DNA of 64,000 nt. Origin: Cupriavidus sp. WGlv3. Its GTDB lineage: Bacteria > Pseudomonadota > Gammaproteobacteria > Burkholderiales > Burkholderiaceae. Under the pieces are notes generated by a model. The model had not been told where the DNA came from. It searched no databases and saw nothing but the letters and a program-made list of their open reading frames with translations. The stretch spans positions 1 to 64,000 of the forward strand of contig NZ_JALHRX010000021.1 in the NCBI RefSeq assembly GCF_023952475.1. Reading direction: 5' to 3'. The stretch's first letter is position 1. Each line of letters starts with the position of its first letter. This document shows, one piece after another, positions 45,170 through 54,340 of the stretch. A program made the position numbers and the translations under genes.

Positions 45170-46111
45170 TCACGACACCAGCATCGGCCGCCCGAGCATG
45201 CGCGACAGCACTGCCTCGGGCGAATGGGTGTGGTCCGAAATCGCCTGCGGCGCCAGGTAGATGGTCTGCTCCATCATCGCGCGCCCGCGCATGGCCGCGT
45301 GCAGCAGCTGGTCGCTGAAGACGATCCAGGTCGCACCCGGCGGGAAGTGGAATTCCTGCTGCGGCACGTTGGCCTGGTAATCCAGGTCGGCCTTGGCCAG
45401 GTCATGCAGCTGCAGCATGCGGTGGTCGTATTCCGAGCGGCGGCGCTTGGTGATATGCAGCAGCTTCATCAGCGCCGCCTGCCCCGGCCACATGCCGTGG
45501 GTCTTGGGCACGAATTTCTGCGCAAAGTCGCCGAACGGCTCGCCCACGCGCCACACACGCGGCGCGGCCGGGTCGATATTGTGGAACACGCGCAACAGGC
45601 GCTTGCCCAGCATCGGGTTGGACGGGAATGAATCGACGTGCAGGCGGGTGTCGTCCTTGCGCCAGCTGACCGGGCGCCCGGCGATCTCGCTGGGCCGCAG
45701 CGAGGTGCCGGCGCGGGTCATGTGCGGGATGTATTCCGGAAACAGCGTGCGGATCAGCAACTCGCTGCTGTCGGCGTAGCGGCGGATCAGCGCGTAGAGG
45801 CCGGCCAGGTCCTGCTCGGTGCCCTGCGCGCCGCGCACCGCGTTGTCGCCGGCGCGCAGGTTGATGTTCTTGGACTTGCCGTCGGAATAGCGGGCATCGA
45901 GGAAGCGCTCTTCGCCCGGCTGGAACTGGAACTTCAGGTTGGGGAAATAGAGCACCGCGCCTTGCTCCAGTTCGCGGCGCAGCGTGGCGCGCGCTTCGGC
46001 GCTGACCTCGGGCGCCCACTCCGTATAGGGCTGCGGACGGATCAGGTCGAGCTGGCCGGCGGCAGCAGGCCGGGCGAGGGGCGACGGGGCAAGGACAGGC
46101 GCTTCGGACAT
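45170..46111 (-). CDS. kdoO: Kdo 3-hydroxylase
   Basis: 313 residues of the Fe(II)/2-oxoglutarate-dependent Kdo hydroxylase family, which turns Kdo of lipid A-core into Ko. TRLHVDSFPSNPMLGKRLLR holds a His158/Asp160 pair that fits the metal site. VFSDQLLHAAMRGRAMMEQT carries a distal His and Arg. The protein has no signal peptide and should act on LPS precursors at the inner face of the membrane. It lies near two lpxL-type genes across metK. Confidence 0.9.
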   Translation of the reverse strand: MSEAPVLAPSPLARPAAAGQLDLIRPQPYTEWAPEVSAEARATLRRELEQGAVLYFPNLKFQFQPGEERFLDARYSDGKSKNINLRAGDNAVRGAQGTEQDLAGLYALIRRYADSSELLIRTLFPEYIPHMTRAGTSLRPSEIAGRPVSWRKDDTRLHVDSFPSNPMLGKRLLRVFHNIDPAAPRVWRVGEPFGDFAQKFVPKTHGMWPGQAALMKLLHITKRRRSEYDHRMLQLHDLAKADLDYQANVPQQEFHFPPGATWIVFSDQLLHAAMRGRAMMEQTIYLAPQAISDHTHSPEAVLSRMLGRPMLVS

Positions 46112-46242
46112 GGCATCCTCTGGGAACGGTTACCAGTGTTTGGGGGTGGCCGCCGCGGCGGCATGGCGTGCCGGAATTTTACTCCGAGCGCCGGCCGTGG
46201 CGCCGGCTTCACGCGGCAGCTGGACTACGATCAAACCCGCGT

Positions 46243-46277
46243 TAAAAAACCCCGCGGGCCCTTGCGGACCGGCGGGG
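46243..46277 (-). terminator. Terminator of metK
   Basis: CCCCGC-arm and GCGGGG-arm around GCAA form a 12-base stem with one mismatch (46250-46277). On the minus strand TTTTTTA follows. It lies about 36 bases past the metK stop. Confidence 0.85.
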
Positions 46278-46312
46278 CTTGCCGTCAGGACGACGGACGC
46301 GGGCGGCGGCGC

Positions 46313-47476
46313 TTACAGGCCGGCCGCGGCGCGCAGCGCAGCCGCCTTGTCGGTGGCTTCCCACGAGAATTCCGGCTCTTCGCGGCCGAAGTGGCCATAG
46401 GCCGCAGTCTTCTCGTAGATCGGCCGCAGCAGGTCCAGCATCTGCACGATGCCCTTCGGGCGCAGGTCGAAATGCTCCTGCACCAGCTCCGCGATCTTGG
46501 CGTCCGGAATCTTGCCGGTGCCTTCGGTATAGACCGTCACGTTGATTGGCCGCGCCACGCCGATGGCGTAGCTGACCTGCACCTGGCACTGCCGCGCCAG
46601 GCCCGAGGCCACCACGTTCTTGGCCACGTAGCGCGCCGCGTAGGCGGCCGAGCGGTCGACCTTGGACGGGTCCTTGCCCGAGAACGCGCCGCCGCCGTGC
46701 GGCGAGGCGCCGCCGTAGGTGTCGACGATGATCTTGCGCCCGGTCAGGCCGCAGTCGCCCTGCGGCCCGCCGATCACGAAGCGCCCGGTCGGGTTCACCA
46801 GGTACTTGGTTTCCTTGAGCATCTCGGCCGGCAGCACCGGCTTGATGATCTCCTCGATCACGGCCTCGCGGATCTGCGCCTGGGTGATGTCGGGCGAATG
46901 CTGGGTCGACAGCACCACGGTATCCACGCTGTGCGGCTTGCCGTCGACATAACGCACCGTGACCTGCGACTTGGCGTCCGGGCGCAGCCACGGCAGGCGG
47001 CCGTCTCGGCGCAGCAGCGACTGGCGCTCGACCAGGCGGTGCGCATAGTAGATCGGGAACGGCATCAGTTCCGGGGTCTCGTCGCAGGCGTAGCCGAACA
47101 TCAGGCCCTGGTCGCCGGCACCCTGGTTCAGGTAGTCGTCCGAGGCGCGGTCGACGCCCTGCGCGATGTCGGGCGACTGCTTGTCATAGGCCACCAGTAC
47201 CGCGCAGCCCTTGTAGTCGATGCCGTAATCGGTGTTGTCGTACCCGATGCGCTTGATGGTGTCGCGCGCGATCTGGATGTAGTCGACATTGGCGGTCGTG
47301 GTGATTTCCCCGGCCAGCACCACCAGACCGGTGTTGCAAAGCGTCTCAGCTGCCACACGCGCATACTTGTCCTGCGCCAGGATGGCGTCCAGGACGGCGT
47401 CGGAAATCTGGTCGGCGACCTTGTCGGGATGGCCTTCGGAGACGGATTCCGAAGTAAAAAGGAAGTCGTTTGCCAC
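46313..47476 (-). CDS. metK: S-adenosylmethionine synthetase
   Basis: 387 residues. FTSESVSEGHPDKVADQISD is the N-terminal signature with the catalytic His, GAGDQGLMFGYA the ATP-binding GAGDQG, and GGGAFSGKDPSKVDRSAAY the P-loop-like motif. It makes SAM from methionine and ATP. The start is a GTG (47476), about nine bases after GGAG. An ATG 48 bases further up (47524) is in frame but adds an unlike N-terminus. A TATAAT box at 47611-47616 implies a leader of about 130 bases. Confidence 0.96.
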   Translation of the reverse strand: MANDFLFTSESVSEGHPDKVADQISDAVLDAILAQDKYARVAAETLCNTGLVVLAGEITTTANVDYIQIARDTIKRIGYDNTDYGIDYKGCAVLVAYDKQSPDIAQGVDRASDDYLNQGAGDQGLMFGYACDETPELMPFPIYYAHRLVERQSLLRRDGRLPWLRPDAKSQVTVRYVDGKPHSVDTVVLSTQHSPDITQAQIREAVIEEIIKPVLPAEMLKETKYLVNPTGRFVIGGPQGDCGLTGRKIIVDTYGGASPHGGGAFSGKDPSKVDRSAAYAARYVAKNVVASGLARQCQVQVSYAIGVARPINVTVYTEGTGKIPDAKIAELVQEHFDLRPKGIVQMLDLLRPIYEKTAAYGHFGREEPEFSWEATDKAAALRAAAGL

Positions 47477-47609
47477 GAACTTATTCTCCAGGTTGGCTAT
47501 TGCGTGCCAGCCTGTTCGGTTCATGGCGGCGACGCTTTAGCGGTATTTCAGGCAGCCCGGTTAGAGCCGCATCGCCCCGCAAGTTGTCAGTTAACTCGGC
47601 GATACACGC

Positions 47610-47616
47610 TATTATA
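47610..47616. promoter_or_regulatory. Shared TATTATA -10 element between metK and lpxL
   Basis: TATTATA gives a perfect TATAAT on the minus strand (metK) and TATTAT on the plus strand (lpxL). The two divergent promoters may overlap here. The 278-base gap has weak -35 matches only. Confidence 0.45.
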
Positions 47617-47754
47617 CGCGCCTGCAGGCGTCGTTGCAGCGCCACAGGCGTGCGGTACGACACCTTGCCGGCACGCCGGACCAACGCCTGCCTGCCCGTC
47701 TGATCCCGGCACAGACCCGGCGGCGGACTTGCCTGGACCCTTCTTCCACGCCTG

Positions 47755-48669
47755 ATGACTTTTTTATTCTGGCTGATCTCCCGTTTTCCACTGCGGCTGC
47801 TGCAGGCCGCGGGCGGCGCGCTGGGCCTGCTGAGCGCCCGCCTGCCGGGCCGCTATGGCCAGCGCCTGCGGGAAAACTTCAGGCTCGCCTTCCCCGACGC
47901 CACCGAGGCGATGATCGACGAGGCCGCCCGCTCGGCCGGGCGCATGATCATCGAGATGCCCTACTTCTGGAGCCGTCGCAGGATCGGCGCGAAGCTGTAC
48001 GGCTTCGACGACCACCTTTGGCCCGAACTGGCTAACCTGCAGGCGCGCGGCAAGGGCATCATCATCCTGACGCCGCACCTGGGCTGCTTCGAGGTGCTGC
48101 CGCAATCCCACGCCCTGCATCGCCCGGTGACCGCGCTGTTCAAGCCGCCGCACCAGCCGTGGCTGCGCGACTGGATCGAAAAGATGCGCACCCGGCCCAA
48201 CATGCATATGGCGCCGGCCACGCCGCGCGGCGTGCGCATGCTGGTGAAGGCGCTCAAGCGCGGCCAGGCGGTGGGCATCCTGCCCGACCAGGTGCCCAGT
48301 GGCGGCGAAGGCAACTGGGCGCCGTTCTTCGGCAAGCCCGCCTACACCATGGCGCTGGTGCACCGGCTGCAGCAACTGACCGGCGCGCCGGTGGTGGCGA
48401 TCTTTGCCGAGCGGCTGCCGCGCGGCGCCGGCTACCGCGGCCATCTGCGCGTGATCGAGGACGGCGGCATGCTGCCGGACGATCCGGCCGCCGCCGCCGC
48501 GATCATCAACCGCACCATCGAAGCACTGGTGCGCCAGTGCCCGACGCAATACCTGTGGGGCTACAACCGCTACAAGCAACCCGCCGGAGCGGGCACCCCC
48601 GGCATCCCGGACACGCCGGCTACCGAGGGCACGGATTCCGAGCCGGCGACTGATCGATCGACTTCATGA
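47755..48669 (+). CDS. lpxL: Lipid A acyltransferase, HtrB/LpxL family (first copy)
   Basis: 304 residues. An N-terminal hydrophobic anchor (LFWLISRFPLRLLQAAGGAL) is followed by RLRENFRLAFPDAT, IIILTPHLGCFEVLPQ with the HxxxxE catalytic pair, ALFKPPHQPW and GILPDQVPSGGEGNWAPFFG. It transfers a secondary acyl chain to Kdo2-lipid A. The last 25 residues are a Pro/Thr/Glu-rich tail. Its stop overlaps the next acyltransferase start (ATGA). Confidence 0.9.
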   Translation: MTFLFWLISRFPLRLLQAAGGALGLLSARLPGRYGQRLRENFRLAFPDATEAMIDEAARSAGRMIIEMPYFWSRRRIGAKLYGFDDHLWPELANLQARGKGIIILTPHLGCFEVLPQSHALHRPVTALFKPPHQPWLRDWIEKMRTRPNMHMAPATPRGVRMLVKALKRGQAVGILPDQVPSGGEGNWAPFFGKPAYTMALVHRLQQLTGAPVVAIFAERLPRGAGYRGHLRVIEDGGMLPDDPAAAAAIINRTIEALVRQCPTQYLWGYNRYKQPAGAGTPGIPDTPATEGTDSEPATDRSTS

Positions 48670-49559
48670 GCCGTGTGTTCACGTGGCTCGGCATCGGCCT
48701 GCTGACCGTGCTGGGCAAGCTGCCCTACCCATTCGTCGCGCGCTTCGGCGAGGCGCTGGGCAGCCTGCTGTACCGGATCCCCAGCGAGCGGCGCAAGGTA
48801 GTGCAGGCCAACCTGCGCCTGTGTTTCCCCGACCGCACCGAGGCCGAGATCGACGCGCTGTCGCGGCAGAGCTTCCGCCTGCTGTTCCGCAGCTTTGCCG
48901 AGCGCGGCATCTTCTGGACCGGCAGTGAGGCGCAGATGCGCCGCTGGGTGCAGATCGACGACCAGGCCGGGCTGGTCGAGCTCGACGGCACGCCGCACAT
49001 CCTCGTGACGCTGCACCTGGCGGGCGTGGAAGCCGGCGCGATCCGGCTCACCATCCACCTGCGCGAGCGTGTCGGCCGCTCCGGCGCATCGCTCTATACC
49101 AGGCAGAAGAACGCGCTGTTCGACGGCTTCCTCAAGCAGGCGCGCGGGCGCTTCGGTGCCAACATGATCTCGCGCAACGACAGCGCGCGCGACATCCTGC
49201 GCTGCCTGAAGAAGGGCGAGGCGCTGCAGCTGATCGCCGACATGGACTTCGGCGAGCGCGACTCGGAGTTCGTGCCCTTCTTCGGCGTGCAGGCGCTGAC
49301 GCTGACCTCGGTCTCGCGGCTGGCGCGCCTGACCGGCGCCAGGGTGGTGCCGATCTACACCGAGATGCTGCCCGACTACCAGGGCTATGTGCTGCGCGTG
49401 CTGCCGGCGTGGGAGCACTACCCCGGCGCGAGCGTGACCGACGACACGCGCCGCATGAATGCCTTTTTCGAGGACTGCATCCGTCCACGCGTGCCTGAGT
49501 ACTATTGGGTGCACAAACGCTTCAAGCACCGCCTGCCGGGCGAGCCCGAGATCTACTGA
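48666..49559 (+). CDS. Lipid A acyltransferase, HtrB/LpxL family (second copy)
   Basis: 297 residues. VQANLRLCFPDRTEAEID, HILVTLHLAGVEAGAI with HxxxxE, and ADMDFGERDSEFVPFFGV are the family motifs. It is clearly divergent from the first copy (few shared stretches), so it likely adds a different chain or acts on a different position. Coupled to the first gene by an ATGA overlap and near kdoO, it extends the lipid A region. Confidence 0.9.
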   Translation: MSRVFTWLGIGLLTVLGKLPYPFVARFGEALGSLLYRIPSERRKVVQANLRLCFPDRTEAEIDALSRQSFRLLFRSFAERGIFWTGSEAQMRRWVQIDDQAGLVELDGTPHILVTLHLAGVEAGAIRLTIHLRERVGRSGASLYTRQKNALFDGFLKQARGRFGANMISRNDSARDILRCLKKGEALQLIADMDFGERDSEFVPFFGVQALTLTSVSRLARLTGARVVPIYTEMLPDYQGYVLRVLPAWEHYPGASVTDDTRRMNAFFEDCIRPRVPEYYWVHKRFKHRLPGEPEIY

Positions 49560-49603
49560 GCGCTACGAAGCGAAGTGCGCCGGCACGTCCGGCGTCGCGC
49601 CGC

Positions 49604-49609
49604 TACAAT
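49604..49609 (+). promoter_or_regulatory. TACAAT -10 box next to the dapF start
   Basis: GCTACAATC ends seven bases before the dapF ATG. A start site at the usual distance would make a leaderless or nearly leaderless message. No clear -35 is visible. Confidence 0.4.
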
Positions 49610-49616
49610 CCCCACC

Positions 49617-50483
49617 ATGAAACTCAAGTTCACCAAGATGCATGGCGCCGGCAACGACTTTGTCGTGCTCGACGGCATCCACCAGCAGATCGACCTGACC
49701 CCGGCCCAGTGGCGCGCGCTGGCCAGCCGGCATTTCGGCGTGGGCGCGGACCAGATCCTGATCGTCGAGAAGCCGACGCGCCCGGACGTCGATTTCCGCT
49801 ACCGCATCGTCAATGCCGACGGCAGCGAGGTCGAGCACTGCGGCAATGGCGCGCGCTGCTTCGTGCGCTTTGTCACCGAGCAGGGCATGACCAACAAGCG
49901 TTCGGTGCGCGTCGAGGTGATGAACGGCGTGATCACGCTGACGCTGCAGGACGATGGCCAGGTCACGGTCGACATGGGCGCGCCCGAGCTGGAACCGGCG
50001 CGCGTGCCGTTCCTCGCCCAGGGCCTGCCCACGCGTACCGAGGGCGCCGACACGCTGTACGGCCTCGAGGTCAACGGCCGCACCGAATGGATCTCGGCGG
50101 TGTCGATGGGCAATCCGCACGCGGTGCAGGTGGTGGACGACGTCGAGAACTTCCCGGTGCTGCAGGACGGCCCGGTGATCGAGCACCACCCGGCCTTCCC
50201 CAACCGCGTCAACGCCGGCTTCATGCAGGTGGTTGACCGCCACGCCATCCGCCTGCGCGTCTACGAGCGCGGCGCCGGCGAGACCCTGGCCTGCGGCACC
50301 GGCGCCTGCGCGGCGGTGGTGGCCGGCATCCGGCGCGGCCTGCTGGATTCGCCGGTGCGGGTCCACACCCATGGCGGCGAGCTGACCATTGCCTGGGACG
50401 GCGACGCCGAACCGGTGCGCATGACCGGCCCGGCCACCACTGTGTTCGAAGGCAGCATTGACCTGGCGGCCCTGCCGGCCTGA
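49617..50483 (+). CDS. dapF: Diaminopimelate epimerase
   Basis: 288 residues. MKLKFTKMHGAGNDFVVLDG is the start. NADGSEVEHCGNGARCFVRF holds the first catalytic Cys and GAGETLACGTGACAAVVAG the second. It makes meso-diaminopimelate for peptidoglycan and lysine. It follows the second acyltransferase gene after 57 bases and ends before a strong terminator. Confidence 0.96.
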   Translation: MKLKFTKMHGAGNDFVVLDGIHQQIDLTPAQWRALASRHFGVGADQILIVEKPTRPDVDFRYRIVNADGSEVEHCGNGARCFVRFVTEQGMTNKRSVRVEVMNGVITLTLQDDGQVTVDMGAPELEPARVPFLAQGLPTRTEGADTLYGLEVNGRTEWISAVSMGNPHAVQVVDDVENFPVLQDGPVIEHHPAFPNRVNAGFMQVVDRHAIRLRVYERGAGETLACGTGACAAVVAGIRRGLLDSPVRVHTHGGELTIAWDGDAEPVRMTGPATTVFEGSIDLAALPA

Positions 50484-50488
50484 CCATA

Positions 50489-50508
50489 GGGGCTGCGCGC
50501 CCCTTTTT
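50489..50508 (+). terminator. Terminator of the lpxL-dapF run
   Basis: GGGGC-TGCGC-GCCCC followed by TTTTT, five bases past the dapF stop. Confidence 0.88.
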
Positions 50509-50579
50509 CCCTCCCCTGCAGCGCAGTCCCCGGGGCGCCCGATTCCCTGATCCCGCAGATCATCGCGAATGGAGCGCCC

Positions 50580-51389
50580 ATGCCGCTGGACGATTTCCGC
50601 ATCACCTCTGGCAAGCGATTCCGCCTTGCCGACTTCGAGCCGGGCAGCAAGCCGCTGTCATGCGGCAAGAAAGAGGAAGACCTGGCCCGCATCATCGAGT
50701 TGAGCAACGCCCTCGACGCGCAGCAGGACATCTTCTATGCCGAGCACCGCCGCAAGCTGCTGGTGGTGCTGCAGGGCATGGACACCAGCGGCAAGGACGG
50801 CACCGTGCGCGGCGTGTTCCGCAGCTTCGATCCGCTGGGCATCCGCGTGGTGGGTTTCAAGGCGCCGTCGCCCGAGGAGCTGGCGCGCGACTACCTGTGG
50901 CGCATCCACCAGCAGGTGCCGAAGGCGGGCGAGATCGTGGTCTTCAACCGCAGCCACTACGAAGACGTGCTGGTCACGCGCGTGCATGACTGGATCGACG
51001 CCGCCGAATGCGAGCGGCGCTTGCGCCAGATCCGCGAATTCGAGTCGATGCTGACCGAGACCGGCACCACCATCATCAAGTGCTTCCTGCACATTTCGCG
51101 CGACGAGCAGAAGTCGCGGCTCGAAGCGCGGCTGGCAGACCCGCAGAAGCACTGGAAATTCGACACCAACGACCTCGCCGAGCGCAAGCACTGGACGGCA
51201 TACATGGATGCTTACGAGGCCGCCATCAAGGCGACAAGCACGCCGGAATGCCCGTGGTACGTGGTGCCGGCCGACTCCAAGACACACCGCAACCTGATGG
51301 TGGCCGAGATCCTGACCAAGGTCTTCGAGGACCTGAAGCCGGCGTATCCGCCGGCGCGGCCGGAACTGGCAAAGCTCAAGGTCGACTGA
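50580..51389 (+). CDS. Polyphosphate kinase 2 family protein
   Basis: 269 residues. The Walker A is GMDTSGKDGT (about 66-75), the Walker B-like region VVFNRSHYEDVLVTRVHDWI, and lid residues lie in the Arg-rich segment after it. PPK2 enzymes move phosphate between polyphosphate and nucleotides; Cupriavidus strains have several paralogues with AMP- or ADP-directed classes. This single-domain form cannot be classed with certainty from sequence alone. Confidence 0.88.
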   Translation: MPLDDFRITSGKRFRLADFEPGSKPLSCGKKEEDLARIIELSNALDAQQDIFYAEHRRKLLVVLQGMDTSGKDGTVRGVFRSFDPLGIRVVGFKAPSPEELARDYLWRIHQQVPKAGEIVVFNRSHYEDVLVTRVHDWIDAAECERRLRQIREFESMLTETGTTIIKCFLHISRDEQKSRLEARLADPQKHWKFDTNDLAERKHWTAYMDAYEAAIKATSTPECPWYVVPADSKTHRNLMVAEILTKVFEDLKPAYPPARPELAKLKVD

Positions 51390-51411
51390 GTTCGGCGCGC
51401 ACCGGGCGCGC

Positions 51412-52767
51412 TCAGCCCCCGTTGCCGCGATGCACGTCGTGCGTGACGAACGGGTGCTCGCGGCTCGGCATGGCCAGCCAATGCGGATGGCGCAGGGTCT
51501 GGCGGATATCTTCGAGCCCGCTGGTCCAGTGCTCGTGCATGGTCAGCGGGCCGAACTGATAATCCTTGGCCAGGTTCTCGAACGACTTGTCGCGGTAGAT
51601 CAGCTGGATCACGTTGCGGCGCGCATCGCACGACTGCTCCGCGGCACGGCGGTACCAGTCGTTGTCGCGCTTGGACTGCGGCACCAGCGCCATCACCTCG
51701 TTGAGCATGCGGCGCAGGTTCTGCTGCTCGCGCATATAGTCGGTGATGGCCCGGGTGCGGCTGGAATACTGGATGTCCTTCTGGCGCTCGGCCACGTCGA
51801 TCAGGTCGTGCGGCAGCTTGCCGCGCGCGCTCCACAGGTCGACCTGGAAGATCAGCGCATCGCGCCGCGGCTGCGCGGTCAACACCTCGGCCAGCGGCGT
51901 GTTCGAGACCAGCCCGCCGTCCCAGTAGTATTCGCCATCGATCTCCACCGCCGGGAACCCCGGCGGCAGCGCGCCCGAGGCCATGAAATGCTCGGCGCAG
52001 AGTTTGTCGCGGGTATTGTCGAAGTAGGCAAAGTTGCCGGTGCGGACATTGACCGCGCCCACCGAGACCCGCATCAGGTCGGGGCGATGGTTGATCAGGT
52101 CGAAGTCGGCAAAGCGCTCCAGCGTGGCCTTCAGCGGCTTGGTGTCGTAGAAGCTGGCATGGGTCGGGTCCGAGTAGCGCGACATCAGCGCCGGCCAACT
52201 GCGCGGCTGGAAGAAGCCGCGCTGGCCCTCCAGCATGGCGCGCGCCGCGTGCAGGCCGTCGAACCAGATCCGCATCGGCTCGGGCCAGCTCGCCGCTTCG
52301 TCGGCGAACCAGGTGTAGGACAGGCTGGGCAGCCACGGCTGCGCGCAGATGTGCTCCCAGAACGCCCGCAACTGCTCGACCCGGCGCTGCGGCGGATTGC
52401 CGGCGATGATGGCCGCGTTCAACGCACCGATCGAAATGCCGGCGACCCAGTTGGGATAGATGCCGCCATCGGCCAGGCCCTGGTACACGCCGGCCTGGTA
52501 GGCGCCCAGCGCGCCGCCGCCCTGCAGCACCAATGCGCGCACGGCATAGGCCTCGTGCGCGGGCCGGTCGGGCGCCTTGGCCGCCTTGCGCACCGGCTTG
52601 CGCGGCCGCACCTGGGCGCCGCGCTCGGCCAGCGAATCGCCGTTGGCGGCGGACTCCGCCGTTGGGGACGGCGTTGCCGCCTGCCGCACTGCCCGTTCCT
52701 GCCGCTCCTTTGCCGCCACGCCGCGCTCCCTCCCAGTCTGAAAGTCAGCCGTGTGCCTACCGGCCAC
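51412..52767 (-). CDS. Patatin-like phospholipase with DUF3734-type C-terminus
   Basis: 451 residues. An N-terminal 75-residue stretch is low-complexity and charged. The patatin domain begins ALVLQGGGALGAYQAGVYQ (oxyanion loop), has GISIGALNAAII with the nucleophile Ser, and DGGLVSNTPL with the catalytic Asp. The C-terminal half (RDNDWYRRAAEQSCDARRNV) resembles DUF3734. It should hydrolyse a lipid or a polyester; in Cupriavidus a role near polyhydroxybutyrate granules is possible but is inference. No signal peptide. Confidence 0.85.
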   Translation of the reverse strand: MAGRHTADFQTGRERGVAAKERQERAVRQAATPSPTAESAANGDSLAERGAQVRPRKPVRKAAKAPDRPAHEAYAVRALVLQGGGALGAYQAGVYQGLADGGIYPNWVAGISIGALNAAIIAGNPPQRRVEQLRAFWEHICAQPWLPSLSYTWFADEAASWPEPMRIWFDGLHAARAMLEGQRGFFQPRSWPALMSRYSDPTHASFYDTKPLKATLERFADFDLINHRPDLMRVSVGAVNVRTGNFAYFDNTRDKLCAEHFMASGALPPGFPAVEIDGEYYWDGGLVSNTPLAEVLTAQPRRDALIFQVDLWSARGKLPHDLIDVAERQKDIQYSSRTRAITDYMREQQNLRRMLNEVMALVPQSKRDNDWYRRAAEQSCDARRNVIQLIYRDKSFENLAKDYQFGPLTMHEHWTSGLEDIRQTLRHPHWLAMPSREHPFVTHDVHRGNGG

Positions 52768-52809
52768 GCCCCGGGCGCTGGCTGCCAGCGCCCGGCCTCT
52801 GCAACGGTT

Positions 52810-53505
52810 TCAGACGCCGTAGCGCTGACGATAGGCCGCCACGGCCTCGCGCGAGGCGCCCAGCGCCGGGTCCTGCGAGGCATCGAGATAGGCCAGCAGG
52901 TCCTTCAGGCTGGCGATGGCGATCACCGGGATGCCGAATTCGCGCTGCACGTCCTGCACCGCAGAATGGGTGCCGACCTGCTCGGCGGTGCCGCTCTTTT
53001 CCATGCGGTCCAGCGCGATCAGCACTGCGGCGGGCTCGGCGCCGGCTGCGCGAATCAGGTTGACCGACTCGCGTACCGAGGTGCCGGCGGAGATCACGTC
53101 GTCGACGATCACCACCTTGCCCTGCAGCTTGGCCCCGACCAGCGTGCCGCCTTCGCCGTGGTCCTTGGCTTCCTTGCGGTTGTAGGCGAAGCCGACATCA
53201 CGTCCCATGCCGGCCAGCGCCACCGCGGTCGCCGACGCCAGGGTGATGCCCTTGTACGCCGGCCCGAACAGCACGTCGAACTGCACGCCAGAGGCCAGCA
53301 GGGTTTTCGCATAGAATTGCGCCACCTGGCCCAGCATGCCGCCCTGGTTGAACAGGCCGGCATTGAAGAAGTAAGGCGACTTGCGGCCGGCCTTGGTGAC
53401 GAACTCGCCGAACGACAGCACGCCTGCGTCGAGCGCAAAGCGGATAAAGGTCTGGCTGAGATCAGTACCGGCTGTCGCCGCGGGCGGATTCTGCTGCGTC
53501 ATCAT
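52810..53505 (-). CDS. pyrE: Orotate phosphoribosyltransferase
   Basis: 231 residues. FGEFVTKAGRKSPYFFNAGL is the start of the fold, GPAYKGITLASATA binds, and VVIVDDVISAGTSVRE is the PRPP motif. It makes OMP in pyrimidine synthesis. Two adjacent ATGs (53505, 53502) both give the same fold. It is divergent from exonuclease III with 27 bases between starts, like the pyrE-xth arrangement of related bacteria. Confidence 0.95.
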   Translation of the reverse strand: MMTQQNPPAATAGTDLSQTFIRFALDAGVLSFGEFVTKAGRKSPYFFNAGLFNQGGMLGQVAQFYAKTLLASGVQFDVLFGPAYKGITLASATAVALAGMGRDVGFAYNRKEAKDHGEGGTLVGAKLQGKVVIVDDVISAGTSVRESVNLIRAAGAEPAAVLIALDRMEKSGTAEQVGTHSAVQDVQREFGIPVIAIASLKDLLAYLDASQDPALGASREAVAAYRQRYGV

Positions 53506-53532
53506 TTCTCTCTGAATTCAAAATTTCCCCGA

Positions 53533-54309
53533 ATGTTACGGATTATCAGCGCCAACCTCAACGGCATCCGCTCCGCGTCGAAGAAGGGCTTTTTCGACTG
53601 GATGGGCAAACAGGACGCAGACATGGTCTGTGTGCAGGAACTGAAGGCGCAGTCCGCCGACATGACGGAAGCGTTCCTGGCGCCACACGGCTACCACGGC
53701 TTTTTTCATTACGCCGAGAAGAAGGGCTATAGCGGCGTCGGACTCTACACGCGCCACAAGCCCGAGCGGGTCATCACCGGCTTCGGCAACGCTGAATTCG
53801 ACAGCGAGGGCCGCTATGTGGAAGTGCAGTACCCGCACCTGGCGGTCATTTCCGTGTACGTGCCGTCCGGCTCGAGCGGCGAGGAGCGCCAGCTGGCCAA
53901 GTTTCGCTTCATGGAAGCATTCCTGCCGCACCTGCTGCAACTGAAGGCCAGCGGCCGCGAAATCGTGCTGTGCGGCGACGTCAACATCGCGCACAAGGAA
54001 ATCGACATCAAGAACTGGAAGGGCAACCTGAAAAATTCAGGGTTCTTGCCGGAGGAGCGGGCCTGGATCGGCGAGCTGTTCGACGTGCACGGCTATGTCG
54101 ACGTGTTCCGCAAGCTGGATCCGCGGCCGGACCAGTACACGTGGTGGAGCAACCGCGGCCAGGCCTACGCCAAGAACGTCGGCTGGCGCATCGACTACCA
54201 CCTCGCCACGCCGAAGATCGCCGACACCGCGCAGCTGTGCTCGATCTACAAGGACGAGAAGTTCAGCGACCACGCGCCGCTGTCGATCGACTATAACTTT
54301 CCGCTCTGA
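53533..54309 (+). CDS. xth: Exodeoxyribonuclease III / AP endonuclease
   Basis: 258 residues. MLRIISANLNGIRSASKKGF starts the EEP fold with the metal-binding Asn. VCVQELKAQ holds the metal Glu, GYSGVGLYTR the middle, CGDVNIAHKEIDIKNW the Asp/Asn pair, and DHAPLSIDYN the catalytic His. It repairs abasic sites and nicks. The longer open frame from 51430 is antisense noise over pyrE and the patatin gene. The end is convergent with mqsA. Confidence 0.95.
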   Translation: MLRIISANLNGIRSASKKGFFDWMGKQDADMVCVQELKAQSADMTEAFLAPHGYHGFFHYAEKKGYSGVGLYTRHKPERVITGFGNAEFDSEGRYVEVQYPHLAVISVYVPSGSSGEERQLAKFRFMEAFLPHLLQLKASGREIVLCGDVNIAHKEIDIKNWKGNLKNSGFLPEERAWIGELFDVHGYVDVFRKLDPRPDQYTWWSNRGQAYAKNVGWRIDYHLATPKIADTAQLCSIYKDEKFSDHAPLSIDYNFPL

Positions 54310-54340
54310 CAGCGGGCGCATCGGGCCGGTTCAGGCCGAT

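Noticed and set aside
47476..47524. Upstream ATG start for metK
   Set aside because: The added residues (MNRTGWHAIANLENKF) do not fit the family, whereas the GTG start gives the usual N-terminus with GGAG in place.
51430..53532. Long plus-strand frame running into exonuclease III
   Set aside because: The part before 53533 is antisense to pyrE and the patatin gene; family similarity starts only at MLRIISANLNG.
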